Origin: Streptomyces cyanogenus | GTDB lineage: Bacteria; Actinomycetota; Actinomycetes; Streptomycetales; Streptomycetaceae | Assembly (NCBI RefSeq): GCF_017526105.1 | Contig: NZ_CP071839.1 | Location: forward strand, 4,704,001-4,768,000 | Direction of reading: 5' to 3' | DNA: 64,000 nucleotides | In this document: positions 36,944-47,741 of the stretch, piece after piece | How the letters are laid out: every line of letters starts with the position of its first letter | Position numbering within the stretch: the first letter of the stretch is position 1 | Notes under the pieces: generated by a model | Database searches by the model: none | What the model saw: the letters and a program-made list of their open reading frames with translations, nothing else | Told to the model about the DNA's origin: nothing | Program-made: the position numbers and the translations under genes

Positions 36944-37156
36944 GTGAGGACGAAGCCGATCATGCGCGACAGAACGCTTCGCTCGGTGCTTGTTGCCGCC
37001 CTCTCCGCCGCCACGGCCGTCGCGATCCTGTGCGGTCATGCCGGCGACAGGAGTGACGTCCGAGCGGACACGCACTGGCCGGTGGTGGCAGTGAACACCG
37101 TGGCCAGTGGTGACGTGAGCGAAGCAGGCATGGAGACCGACGGAGCTGGGAGCTGA
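36944..37156 (+). CDS. Small secreted peptide precursor
   Basis: 70 aa from the GTG at 36944 with AGGAG 10 bp upstream; an in-frame ATG is at 36962. Basic head (MRDRTLRS), hydrophobic core (VLVAALSAATAVAILCG) and a polar C-terminal part of about 35 residues (DTHWPVVAVNTVASGDV) suggest a signal sequence and an exported peptide. It is divergent from regulator B and separated by one base from the Rieske-like gene. No family recognised; a signalling-peptide role is inferred only. Confidence 0.6.
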   Translation: MRTKPIMRDRTLRSVLVAALSAATAVAILCGHAGDRSDVRADTHWPVVAVNTVASGDVSEAGMETDGAGS

Positions 37157-37157
37157 C

Positions 37158-37493
37158 GTGACGACTCCACCCGACGACCGCTCCTTCCGTCGCGAAATGG
37201 CCACCGCCTACCGTTCCGGCTGGCACTTCATCGATCTGGTCACCGCCATCCCCCACAGCGGTGACTCGCTGATGGTGACCGTGTTCGGGGAGCCGGTCGT
37301 CGTCACGCGGGACGACGACGGGGACGTACGGGCGTTCCGGTGCCTGCGCAAACCGCGTGGGGCGCCGCAGCCGGTGCGATGTGCCATCCGGTACGGAATG
37401 ATCTTTGTGAACCTGGACCAGCGGGACCACCGGCTGACCGAGCCGGCGGAGTCCGACCTGAGGACCATCTCGGCCACCCCCCGCAGTGCCTGA
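37158..37493 (+). CDS. Rieske-like protein lacking Fe-S ligands
   Basis: 111 aa from a GTG one base after the peptide gene stop. GWHFIDLVTAIPHSGDSLMV and FGEPVVVTRDDDGDVRAFRC follow the start of Rieske [2Fe-2S] domains of ring-hydroxylating oxygenases, and IRYGMIFVNLDQRDHRL follows their end. The cluster motifs CxH and CxxH are missing: CLRKPRGAPQP occupies the position of the CPHRGA block and the second pair is absent. It should not bind a cluster. It may be a regulatory or binding fold, or the shortened relic of an oxygenase. Confidence 0.55.
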   Translation: MTTPPDDRSFRREMATAYRSGWHFIDLVTAIPHSGDSLMVTVFGEPVVVTRDDDGDVRAFRCLRKPRGAPQPVRCAIRYGMIFVNLDQRDHRLTEPAESDLRTISATPRSA

Positions 37494-37536
37494 CGCGATT
37501 CCCCCGTCGTAACAGATCGCTCAGGCGCTTCCCCCC

Positions 37537-37577
37537 GCAGCGGCGTCACCGTGACCTGAACACGGTGACGCCGCTGC
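37537..37577. terminator. Bidirectional terminator
   Basis: Perfect 17-bp arms GCAGCGGCGTCACCGTG/CACGGTGACGCCGCTGC with a 7-nt loop, between the convergent Rieske-like and PPOX genes. Confidence 0.9.
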
Positions 37578-37638
37578 AGTTTCCGGGGATATTTCCGGGT
37601 ATCGGCGTACCTCCACGGTGGCTGAAAACCGCCGAACC

Positions 37639-38052
37639 TCAGCCGTGTCCCAGCGCCCGCTCCACCTCGATCTCGATCACCACGCGGGAGGGGTTCGGCG
37701 ACGGCGTCCGCTCGTACCGTTGCGCGTAGCGCCGCTCCGCCTCCGCGATCCGTTCCGGCTCCGTGCGCACGTACGCCCGCCCCTCCAGCGTCGCCCAGCG
37801 CCGGCCGTCCACCTGGCACACCGCCACCCGCGCCCCCTCGGGTCCGGCCGCGCGCACATGGGACACCTTGGTGCTCGCCCCGTTCGTGATCACCCTTGCC
37901 AGCCGCGCCCCGGCGTCGTAGGTCACGCCCACCGGTACGACGTGCGGACTGCCGTCGGGTCGCAGCGTGGTCAGCGTGCACAGATGCCGTTCGCGCCAGA
38001 AGGCGAGGTACGGCTCGCCGGGGGAAGCAGGGTCTACGGAGTGCCTGGTCAT
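37639..38052 (-). CDS. PPOX-class F420-dependent oxidoreductase
   Basis: 137 aa, a flavin/F420-binding split-barrel protein: FWRERHLCTLTTLRPDGSPH (residues about 19-38) and VVPVGVTYD are the cofactor-binding strands, followed by KVSHVRAAGPEGARVAVCQVDG. Such proteins reduce small molecules with F420H2; the substrate is not predictable. ATG at 38052 is divergent from clpB, and the HAIR operator of clpB lies 39 bp upstream of it, so HspR could affect it too. Confidence 0.88.
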   Translation of the reverse strand: MTRHSVDPASPGEPYLAFWRERHLCTLTTLRPDGSPHVVPVGVTYDAGARLARVITNGASTKVSHVRAAGPEGARVAVCQVDGRRWATLEGRAYVRTEPERIAEAERRYAQRYERTPSPNPSRVVIEIEVERALGHG

Positions 38053-38090
38053 GCGGGCAACCTAAACCCGCGGGCCCCTCCCGCCCGAAC

Positions 38091-38111
38091 CTTGAGCGGA
38101 ATAGACTCAAC
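38091..38111 (+). promoter_or_regulatory. HAIR (HspR) operator upstream of clpB
   Basis: CTTGAGC (38091-38097), 7 nt, ACTCAAC (38105-38111) matches the HspR recognition inverted repeat with one end mismatch, 55 bp before the clpB start codon. Confidence 0.9.
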
Positions 38112-38165
38112 TTTGTGTACGCTGGTTAAGTCAGCAGTGCGAGGTCGAGGAGGAGAACGGACACC

Positions 38166-40763
<2,598 letters not shown>

Positions 40764-40766
40764 CGC

Positions 40767-41207
40767 TCAGGTGGTGAACGCCGAGAAGCGTACGAGGGCC
40801 CGCTCCGGGCCCTCGTACGTCACGGTGACGTCCGCGGCGTGCGCGCCGAAGCCCGGGCCGGCCGCGCCCGGGACCAGGCGGGCGTAGGACGCGGACCCCT
40901 CCTGGAACTCCAGGTGCAGACAGAGGCCGACGAAATCCGGAGAGCAGTACTGCGTCTTCGGCTCGGGGCCGACCGGACAGGTGGTGGCCAGCCAGTCGCG
41001 GACGTCCTTGCGCGGCATACGGAACCCCCGCAGTTTCGCCCCGCCGAAGGCCGGCGCCTCGGCGCACGGCACCTCCTCGGGGGCCCCGCCCAGGGGATGG
41101 TCCGAGGTCGAGAACTTCACCACCGCCACGATCATCCGGATCGGCATCAGTCCGGGCAGCGCCACGATGGCCGCGACAAGCCCCCACCTGGTCCGTCCTC
41201 GTGTCAC
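40767..41207 (-). CDS. Hypothetical protein with N-terminal membrane anchor
   Basis: 146 aa if the GTG at 41207 is the start. One hydrophobic helix near the N-terminus (GLVAAIVALPGLMPIRMIVA, about 10-30) is followed by an external or soluble domain with three Cys (VPCAEAPAF, TTCPVGPE, YCSPDFVGLCL). No family recognised. The start is uncertain; the frame is open to 41354 but the upstream part is poor coding sequence and overlaps the promoter of the YbjN gene. Converges on clpB with 3 bp between the stops. Confidence 0.6.
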   Translation of the reverse strand: MTRGRTRWGLVAAIVALPGLMPIRMIVAVVKFSTSDHPLGGAPEEVPCAEAPAFGGAKLRGFRMPRKDVRDWLATTCPVGPEPKTQYCSPDFVGLCLHLEFQEGSASYARLVPGAAGPGFGAHAADVTVTYEGPERALVRFSAFTT

Positions 41208-41346
41208 TCCGCCCCCACGCGCAGTACACCCGCCACCCGACCAGCCGGATCCTGTCAGCCCACGGCTGACAGGGCCCCGTCGGGGCTTGCCACCCCCCTC
41301 CCCGCATGGGGGAGGATGGCGGCATCCGCATGAAGGGAAAAACACG

Positions 41347-41877
41347 GTGAGCATCGACCCGTCCTCGATTCCGAATTTCGGGGGCCAGCCCGAACCGCAG
41401 CCCCAAGGACCGGCGGGCCCCGTCCTCCCGGATCAGGACCTGGTGAAGCAGCTTCTCGACCAGATGGAGCTGAAGTACGTCGTCGACGAGGAGGGTGACC
41501 TCGCCGCGCCGTGGGAGCAGTTCCGCACCTACTTCATGTTCCGCGGAGAGGCCGAACAGGCGATCTTCTCGGTGCGGACCTTCTACGACCGGCCGCACAA
41601 GATCGACGAGAAGCCGCAGCTGCTCGAGTCCATCGACGACTGGAACCGCCGCACCCTGTGGCCGAAGGTGTACACCCACACCCACGACGACGGCACCGTC
41701 CGCCTGATCGGCGAGGCCCAGATGCTGATCGGCACGGGCGTCGACATCAACCACTTCGTCTCCTCCACGGTCAGCTGGGTGCGGGCCGCGATCGAGTTCG
41801 ACAAGTGGCTGGTGGAGCAGCTGGGCCTGGAGCAGGAGGTCAACGAGTCCGAGCAGCCCGAGGACGACGGGGAGTAA
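41347..41877 (+). CDS. YbjN domain-containing protein
   Basis: 176 aa from the GTG at 41347 with GAAGGGA upstream. A Pro/Gln-rich start is followed by the YbjN domain: LVKQLLDQMELKYVVDEEGD, YFMFRGEAEQAIFSVRTFYD, IDDWNRRTLWPKVYTH and GVDINHFVSSTVSWVRAAIE. YbjN proteins resemble type III secretion chaperone folds and in bacteria are associated with motility or toxin-antitoxin-like regulation, but the actinobacterial role is unknown. Monocistronic, convergent with the aminotransferase. Confidence 0.88.
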   Translation: MSIDPSSIPNFGGQPEPQPQGPAGPVLPDQDLVKQLLDQMELKYVVDEEGDLAAPWEQFRTYFMFRGEAEQAIFSVRTFYDRPHKIDEKPQLLESIDDWNRRTLWPKVYTHTHDDGTVRLIGEAQMLIGTGVDINHFVSSTVSWVRAAIEFDKWLVEQLGLEQEVNESEQPEDDGE

Positions 41878-41891
41878 CAGCCCCCCGGGCC

Positions 41892-41917
41892 GGTCCGGGG
41901 GCTCCCGCCCCCGGACC
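41892..41917. terminator. Terminator between convergent genes
   Basis: GGTCCGGGGG (41892-41901) and CCCCCGGACC (41908-41917) form a perfect 10-bp stem with a CTCCCG loop between the YbjN and aminotransferase genes. Confidence 0.85.
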
Positions 41918-41931
41918 GTACCCACCCGCGC

Positions 41932-43107
41932 TCACATGCGGCGCAGTCGCTCCGCCGCCTCCTGGAGGACCTCCTCGCGCTTGCAGAAGGCGAACCGCAC
42001 GAACGGCGCCCCCGCCTCCCGGTCGTCGTAGAACACCGCGTTCGGGATGGCCACCACGCCCGCCCGCTCCGGCAGCGCCCGGCAGAACGCGAAGCCGTCC
42101 TTCTCGCCGAGGGGACGGATGTCGGTGGTGATGAAGTAGGTTCCGGCCGGCCGGAACACCTCGAAGCCCGCCGCCGTGAGCCCCTCCGCCAGGATGTCCC
42201 GGCGGGCCAGCATGCCGCTGCGGAACTCCTCGAAGTAGGAGTCGGGCAGGGCGAGCGCCTCGGCCACCGCGTACTGGAACGGGCCCGAGGCCACGTACGT
42301 CAGGAACTGCTTCACGGCGCGGACCGCGCTCACCAGCGCCGGCGCGGCCGTCACCCAGCCGACCTTCCAGCCGGTGAACGAGAAGGTCTTGCCGGCCGAG
42401 CCGATGCTCACCGTCCGCTCGCGCATCCCGGGGAACGTGGCCAGCGGCAGGTGCCCGGCACCGTCGAAGACCAGGTGCTCGTAGACCTCGTCGGTCACCA
42501 CCAGCAGGTCACGCTCCACCGCCAGCTCGGCGATCGCGGCCAGCTCGGCGCGGGTGAGGACCGTGCCGGTCGGGTTGTGCGGCGTGTTGACCAGCAGCAG
42601 CCGGGTGCGGTCGGTGACGGCGGCCCGCAGCTCGTCGAGGTCCAGCCGGAAGCTTCCCTCGTGCGGCCGAAGCGTCACCGGCACCCGGGTGCCGCCGGCC
42701 ATCGCGATGCTCGCCGCGTACGAGTCGTAGTACGGCTCCAGCGCCACCACCTCGTCGCCCGGCTCGACCAGCGCCAGCAGCGAGGCCGCGATCGCCTCCG
42801 TCGCGCCCGCGGTGACCAGCACCTCGGTGTCGGGGTCGTAGGACAGGCCGTAGCGGCGCTGCTGGTGCGCGGTGATCGCGGTGCGCAGCTCGGGGATGCC
42901 GGGGCCGGGCGGGTACTGGTTGCCGCGGCCGTCGCGGAGCGCCCGGACGGCGGCCTCCCGGATCTCCTCGGGGCCGTCGGTGTCGGGGAAGCCCTGGCCG
43001 AGGTTGATCGCCCCGGTCGCCACGGCGAGCGCCGACATCTCGGCGAAGATCGTCGTCCCGAACTCGGCGAGCCGGCGGTTGAGGTGAGGACGTGCGCTGG
43101 AGGTCAT
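41932..43107 (-). CDS. Class I PLP-dependent aminotransferase
   Basis: 391 aa from the ATG at 43107 (a second ATG 9 bp upstream is possible). Fold type I: INLGQGFPDTDGPEEI near the start, cofactor residues in TAGATEAIAASLLAL, LLLVNTPHNPTGTVLT, VVTDEVYEHLVFDG (Asp, Tyr) and the PLP lysine in SIGSAGKTFSFTGWKVGW. The block order matches the kynurenine/methionine (YbdL-like) aminotransferases, so the substrate could be kynurenine, methionine or glutamine. The kynurenine cluster at 52.5-55.6 kb is not adjacent. Confidence 0.93.
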   Translation of the reverse strand: MTSSARPHLNRRLAEFGTTIFAEMSALAVATGAINLGQGFPDTDGPEEIREAAVRALRDGRGNQYPPGPGIPELRTAITAHQQRRYGLSYDPDTEVLVTAGATEAIAASLLALVEPGDEVVALEPYYDSYAASIAMAGGTRVPVTLRPHEGSFRLDLDELRAAVTDRTRLLLVNTPHNPTGTVLTRAELAAIAELAVERDLLVVTDEVYEHLVFDGAGHLPLATFPGMRERTVSIGSAGKTFSFTGWKVGWVTAAPALVSAVRAVKQFLTYVASGPFQYAVAEALALPDSYFEEFRSGMLARRDILAEGLTAAGFEVFRPAGTYFITTDIRPLGEKDGFAFCRALPERAGVVAIPNAVFYDDREAGAPFVRFAFCKREEVLQEAAERLRRM

Positions 43108-43360
43108 GCCGGCCATCCTGCGCTCAAGCCGGGGTTTCCTCAACTCACCTTCAGGCAACGGCCAACTTCCGTCCCGCCGACCTCCGAAACACCTTCCGGT
43201 GCAGGTCAGAGGGGGTTTTCCCGGACGGACCCTCAGAACTTGCTCAACTCTGCTTTGGGGTGGGAAGCGGGCGGGCATCCCCCCGGCACCGCGCGAGACG
43301 CGGCAACACGCGAGGCGCCCACGGGGGGCCGCTTCGGGGGAACGGAAGGAGGGTGGCGCC

Positions 43361-43714
43361 ATGTTCGCAGGCATCATCCTGGCGGTGGTCGTGGTCGTGC
43401 TCCTCGCGGCGGGCCGGGCCCGCCGGAGCCGGAACGCCCGGCTGTCGCTGCACAAGGGCGGGCGGAACCGGTCGTACCGCTCGTCGGGCTCGTCTTCGTC
43501 GTCCTCGTCGTCCTCGACCTATGCGGACAGCGGGTCGAACAGCTGGTGGGTCGGCGGTGGCGGTGACTCCGGCTCGTCGGGCGGGCACGGCGGGCACGGT
43601 GGACACGGCGGGGGCCACGGGGGCCACTCCTGTGGGGGCCACTCCTGCGGTGGAGGTTCGTCGTGCGGCGGGGGATCCTCGTGCGGCGGGGGCGGATGCG
43701 GGGGAGGCAGCTGA
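43361..43714 (+). CDS. Membrane-anchored Gly/Ser/His/Cys-rich protein
   Basis: 117 aa from the ATG at 43361 (GGAAGGAGG upstream). One N-terminal helix (FAGIILAVVVVVLLAAG), a basic linker, a run of ten serines (about 43-52), and then a low-complexity tail of GGHGGHGG and SCGGHSCGGGSSCGGG units with seven or so His and five Cys. The tail could bind metal ions. Similar short proteins are frequent in Streptomyces without known function. No operon partner. Confidence 0.75.
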   Translation: MFAGIILAVVVVVLLAAGRARRSRNARLSLHKGGRNRSYRSSGSSSSSSSSSTYADSGSNSWWVGGGGDSGSSGGHGGHGGHGGGHGGHSCGGHSCGGGSSCGGGSSCGGGGCGGGS

Positions 43715-44049
43715 CACGGGGCAGCTGAGCTTCCGGAACAGGGGGAACCGTATCCGGGCCGCGCACCACCGAGCGCCCGTCGGAGGGACCATCCGGCGGG
43801 CGCTCGGCCTGTCCGTCCCCGCGCCCGGCGCACGCCGTGGTTGAACAGTTGAACTGTGGAGCCCTCTGAGGGATGGAAACCCCACGAAGTTGGGTAAAAA
43901 CGCTGTGGCGGGGCCACCGTTCATGATTCCCTCTAAACCGCCAACGCAGCCCCCTCGGACGTCCTCAGACTCCCCCACCCCGGCCGGGCCGGCTGGGCTG
44001 ACATGGCCGATCTCCCCCTTCTTTGTTTGCGTGTTAGCGGAGCCGATCC
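43715..44049. other. Intergenic region with terminator
   Basis: About 335 bp; holds the hairpin GAGCGCCCG (43771-43779)/CGGGCGCTC (43797-43805) and the promoter region of the next gene. No gene is seen on either strand. Confidence 0.5.
43771..43805. terminator. Terminator after the Gly/His/Cys-rich gene
   Basis: GAGCGCCCG and CGGGCGCTC arms of 9 bp with a partly paired 17-nt loop (TCGG/CCGG). Confidence 0.7.
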
Positions 44050-44574
44050 ATGCTCACGACCCTGAACACCTCCTACACCGATACGCGCGCTGCCGACCTC
44101 GCCTGGGCCCTGGGACGCGAGCCGCTGCCCGCCCTGGCCACGCTCGACCTCGAACTCACCGGCGCCAAAATGCAGTTGCGGCTGCTCGGCGCGTCCCATC
44201 AGGTACTCCTGGAGGAGGAGCGGGGGAGCTGTTCGGAGACGGTCGCGTGCATCCCCGGCTCCAGCACCCCGCTGCCGCTGGGCGTCGCCAAGCGGATCGG
44301 CGACTGGGAGTACGAGTTCGCCGCCCGCGTGGAGGTGCTCACCCCCGGCTCGTTCGCGGGCCGCGCCCAGGAGTTGCTGGCCCTCGTCTCCGACCATCCG
44401 CACGGCCTCGCCGGTGTCTTCCCCGGCAGCCCGCACGCCTTCACCGCGATGCTGGCCCAGTGGCACGAGGGCCAGGTGCACTGGCGCACCTGGCACGCCT
44501 ACCCGCAGGACGGGCAGTTGGTCGCCACCCGGACCCGGGTCGGGCCACGGGGGAGAGCGGTGCGGCCGAAGTGA
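44050..44574 (+). CDS. DUF2617 family protein
   Basis: 174 aa, a conserved actinobacterial protein of unknown role. Family blocks: DLAWALGREPLPALATLDLE near the start, VSDHPHGLAGVFPGSPHAFT in the middle and WRTWHAYPQDGQLVATRTR near the end. No signal peptide or membrane helix, so cytosolic. Its 3' end runs straight into a GTGACGG-rich repeat region. It precedes the spermidine synthase-like gene in the same orientation, as I recall for Streptomyces generally. Confidence 0.85.
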   Translation: MLTTLNTSYTDTRAADLAWALGREPLPALATLDLELTGAKMQLRLLGASHQVLLEEERGSCSETVACIPGSSTPLPLGVAKRIGDWEYEFAARVEVLTPGSFAGRAQELLALVSDHPHGLAGVFPGSPHAFTAMLAQWHEGQVHWRTWHAYPQDGQLVATRTRVGPRGRAVRPK

Positions 44575-44890
44575 CGGCGGCGCGGCCGGGGTGACGGCTG
44601 TGCGGTCAAGTGACGGCACGGTCGAGTGACGGCACGGTCGAGTGACGGTGGCGCGGCGTGGTGGCGGTGCGGCGGGGGTGACGGCTGCGCGGCCGGTGAC
44701 GGCGGCGCGGTGTGGTGGCGGCTGTGCGGCCGGGGTGACGGCGGTGCAGTTGACGTGACGGTGGCGCAGTCCAGTGACGGTGGCGCGCCATGGTGGCGGT
44801 GCGGCCGGGGTGACGGCTGTGCGGTCGAGTGACGGCACGGTCGAGTGACGGCGGTGCGGCGTGGTGGCGGCGCGGTCGAGGGCACGATGG
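44571..44890. repeat. Degenerate minisatellite with GTGACGG units
   Basis: The heptamer GTGACGG occurs 13 times, mostly 16-36 bp apart, separated by GC-rich spacers such as CACGGTCGA, CTGTGCGG and TGGTGGCGGTGCGG. Longer blocks are repeated too: a roughly 80-bp block starting near 44621 recurs near 44810. Any frames through it are broken by TGA on the plus strand; no protein is supported. Confidence 0.85.
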
Positions 44891-45045
44891 CGGGGCCGAG
44901 GGAACGGGATCGCGCCCGAGGCGACCGCCCGGCCGTACGGCTCGTCCCGGTGCGTCGTCGGCATAAACCCGCACTGCGTCAACCGCCCGCAGATCCACAC
45001 GTGTGGGTGACGAAGCGTCCCGAGTACGTGACGTAACGTCGCAGC

Positions 45046-46677
45046 GTGATCGAACGGCCCGCCCCCGCGCCCCCGGGCGCCCCGCCCTCCCGGACATGCC
45101 CCGCACGGCTGCCCGTCCGGCCCGGCACCGGGCGGTTCCTGGTCCTCGTGTGCGTCTTCGTCTGCGCGGCCTGCGGACTCGTGTACGAACTGGAACTCGT
45201 CGCCTTCGCCTCCTACCTGATCGGGGACTCGGTCACCCAGGCCTCCGTGGTGCTGTCCGTGATGGTGTTCGCGATGGGCATCGGCTCCCTCGCCGCCAAA
45301 CGGCTGCGCTGGCACGCGGCGGCCGGATTCGGCGCCGTCGAGTCGGCCCTCGCGCTGATCGGCGGCTGCAGCGCCATGGCCCTGTACGCCGTCTTCGCCT
45401 GGACCGCCGGCTGGGGCGGTATATGGGCCGCCGGACCGCGCTGCCTCCTGGTCGCCTTCTCCCTCGCCATCGGCCTGCTCATCGGTGCCGAGGTCCCGCT
45501 GCTGATGGAGCTGATCCAGCGCATCCGCCGGCAGGACGCGGGCGGCGCGGTGGCCGACCTGTTCGCCGCGGACTACGTCGGCGCCCTCGTCGGCGGCCTC
45601 GCCTTCCCCTTCCTTCTCCTGCCGTTCCTGGGCCAGTTGACCGGCGCGCTGCTGACCGGCACGGTCAACGTGGTCGCGGGCGGTGCCCTGGTCCTCGGCC
45701 TCTTCCGCCGCGACCTCACCCGCCGCGCCCGCTGGACCCTGCTGCTCACCGGCCTCCTCGTGCTCGGCGTCCTCGCCTCGGCCGCCGCCCTCGCCGGTGA
45801 CTTCGAACGGGCCGCCCGGCGCGCCGTGTACGGCACCGACGTCCGGGTGGCCGTACGGACCGGCGTCCAGGAGGTCGTGCTGGCCGGCGGCACCGGGGGC
45901 CGGCCCCTCGACCTGTTCCTCGACGGCCGCCTGCGCGTCGGCGGCCGGGACGCCCGCCGCTACCGCGAGGCCCTGGTCGGGCCCGCTCTGGCCGGCCCGC
46001 ACACGCGCGTCCTGATCCTCGGCGGCGGCGACGGCCTGGCCGCCCGCGAGGTGCTGCGCCGGCACGGCGTGCACCGTGTCGACGTCGTCGAACGCGACCC
46101 GGGCCTGGTGGACCTGGCCCGCCGCGACCCCGGCCTGTCCGCCGCCAACGGGCACGCCTTCGCCGACCGGCGCCTGCACGTCACCACCGCCGACGCGCTC
46201 GGCTGGCTGCGGCGGGCGCGCGGGCCGGTGTACGACGTCGTCGTCGCCGACCTCCCCGACCCGGGGATCACCGCCAGTACCAAGCTGTACTCCCAGGAGT
46301 TCTACGGCCTCGCCCGCCGCGTCCTGGCCCCGGACGGCCGCCTGGTGGTGCACGCGGGCCCCGTCACCGCCCGTCCCCGCGCCTTCTGGACCGTCGCCGC
46401 GACCCTGCGCACCGCCGGCTTCGCGGTCTCCCCCTACCGGGTCCTCGGCCACGACACCGGCTTCGCCCCCGGCCCCGACCGCTCGACCGGTACGTCCCGG
46501 GCCCCGCGCGACTGGGGCTTCCTCCTTGCGGCACCCGGGCTCACGGCGCCGCCCCTGCGGATGACCGGGCACGCGGCCACCTTCACCCAGGCCGACCTGG
46601 CGGCGGACGCCCGGGCGGCGGAGCGGACCAGGGTCGGGGGACTGCGGGCGTCGACGCTGGTGCATCCGAGGTACTGA
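45046..46677 (+). CDS. Spermidine synthase-like protein with N-terminal membrane domain
   Basis: 543 aa from the GTG at 45046. About seven transmembrane helices occupy residues 30-250 (FLVLVCVFVCAACGLVYELE is the first). A polyamine aminopropyltransferase domain follows from about 260: RVLILGGGDGLAAREVLRRH binds the decarboxylated SAM, VERDPGLVDLARR and DVVVADLPDPGITAST, LYSQEFYGLARRVL complete the fold. In the soluble enzyme the loop after VVVAD carries the catalytic Asp (DLPDP here). Membrane-fused forms are common in actinobacteria; their product is not established. Confidence 0.88.
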   Translation: MIERPAPAPPGAPPSRTCPARLPVRPGTGRFLVLVCVFVCAACGLVYELELVAFASYLIGDSVTQASVVLSVMVFAMGIGSLAAKRLRWHAAAGFGAVESALALIGGCSAMALYAVFAWTAGWGGIWAAGPRCLLVAFSLAIGLLIGAEVPLLMELIQRIRRQDAGGAVADLFAADYVGALVGGLAFPFLLLPFLGQLTGALLTGTVNVVAGGALVLGLFRRDLTRRARWTLLLTGLLVLGVLASAAALAGDFERAARRAVYGTDVRVAVRTGVQEVVLAGGTGGRPLDLFLDGRLRVGGRDARRYREALVGPALAGPHTRVLILGGGDGLAAREVLRRHGVHRVDVVERDPGLVDLARRDPGLSAANGHAFADRRLHVTTADALGWLRRARGPVYDVVVADLPDPGITASTKLYSQEFYGLARRVLAPDGRLVVHAGPVTARPRAFWTVAATLRTAGFAVSPYRVLGHDTGFAPGPDRSTGTSRAPRDWGFLLAAPGLTAPPLRMTGHAATFTQADLAADARAAERTRVGGLRASTLVHPRY

Positions 46678-46873
46678 GAGGTGCGGGGGCGCGGGGGCGG
46701 GGGACAGGCGGGGTGAGGGCGGGCGCATCCGGGCGTCGCCCGGGTGGTGCCGCGCCGCGCCGCGCCGAGTGAGCGAGCGAGTGAGTGAGCGACGTGCGGG
46801 CGGAGGGGGCCCGGGGGCGGAGCTCCGGCAGGCCCGGGTGAGTTCCGGCCACAACTGGGTAGGCTCCCCGACC

Positions 46874-47695
46874 ATGGAGCACCAGGTCTTCGTCCCGGTC
46901 CCCGCAGAGCGGCTCCGCGCCGCGCTGGCCGACAAGGCCCACGTGGCCCGGGCCGTCCCCGGCCTGCAACAGGAGGCCGGTGCCGAACCGCTCACCGGCC
47001 GGCTGAAACTCCGCGTCGCCGGACATTCCATCACCTACCGGGGCACCGCCCGCGTCACCCCCCGGGAGGACGGCACGTACGCGGTGGACGGCGACGCCAG
47101 CGAGTCCCGCGGCACCGGCGCGGTCAAGCTCGCCCTGACGCTGACCCTCACGGACACCGAGGGCGGCTGCACGGTCACGGCCGAGGGCACCGCGGACGCG
47201 TCCGGCCGGATCACGGAACTGCCGGCGGAGACGGTGACCGCGGCGGCGACCAGGCTGCTGACCCGCTTCCTGGAAACCCTGGCGACGGATGCCGGCGAGC
47301 AGCCGGAACCGGCCGGCGGAGCCGCGGACGCGGACCAGCCCGAAAGCGCGGGTGGGGACGCGGCGCGGCCCGGGGAGGAGACCGGTGGCGGGGGCGCACA
47401 CGAGGAGGAGTCCGGAAGCGCCGGCACCGCCGCCCGCGCCGTGCACCCCGACCGGCTCTCCGGCGACTTCGCCGACACGGGCGAACCGCCCGCCGAGGCG
47501 GCGCACGCCCGCCGCACCATGATCGGCCGCAGCGCCGAGGAGGTCGACCACGCCCCGCCGCGCGGCCGCTACGCCCCCGTACCGGCCCCCCAGACCGTCA
47601 CCGGCAGCCCGGCCCTGCGCTGGGCGGCCCCCGCCGCGGCGCTGGCCCTGGCCTCCGCGATCGTGGTCACCCGCGCCCTGCGCAAACGCCGCTGA
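46874..47695 (+). CDS. CoxG-like SRPBCC protein with C-terminal membrane anchor
   Basis: 273 aa from the ATG at 46874. Residues 1-145 are an SRPBCC/CoxG domain (VPVPAERLRAALADKAHVAR, GSITYRGTARVTP-like strand, GRITELPAETVTAAATRLLT). A disordered acidic linker (150-235) leads to one C-terminal helix (ALRWAAPAAALALASAIVVT) and a basic end. CoxG homologues recruit CO-dehydrogenase or bind menaquinone-like lipids. No molybdenum hydroxylase genes are nearby, so the role here is open. Confidence 0.82.
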   Translation: MEHQVFVPVPAERLRAALADKAHVARAVPGLQQEAGAEPLTGRLKLRVAGHSITYRGTARVTPREDGTYAVDGDASESRGTGAVKLALTLTLTDTEGGCTVTAEGTADASGRITELPAETVTAAATRLLTRFLETLATDAGEQPEPAGGAADADQPESAGGDAARPGEETGGGGAHEEESGSAGTAARAVHPDRLSGDFADTGEPPAEAAHARRTMIGRSAEEVDHAPPRGRYAPVPAPQTVTGSPALRWAAPAAALALASAIVVTRALRKRR

Positions 47696-47741
47696 CCTCT
47701 CCGGCGCACGATCTCTTGATCGCCCCAGTAGGGTCGGTTCC

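Noticed and set aside
44571..44890. Possible CRISPR array
   Set aside because: Repeats are only about 7 bp, spacing is irregular, spacers are similar to each other and no cas genes are nearby.
43933..47034. 1033-codon minus-strand frame
   Set aside because: It runs across the DUF2617 gene, the minisatellite and the spermidine synthase gene in antisense; composition is repetitive and no domain is visible.
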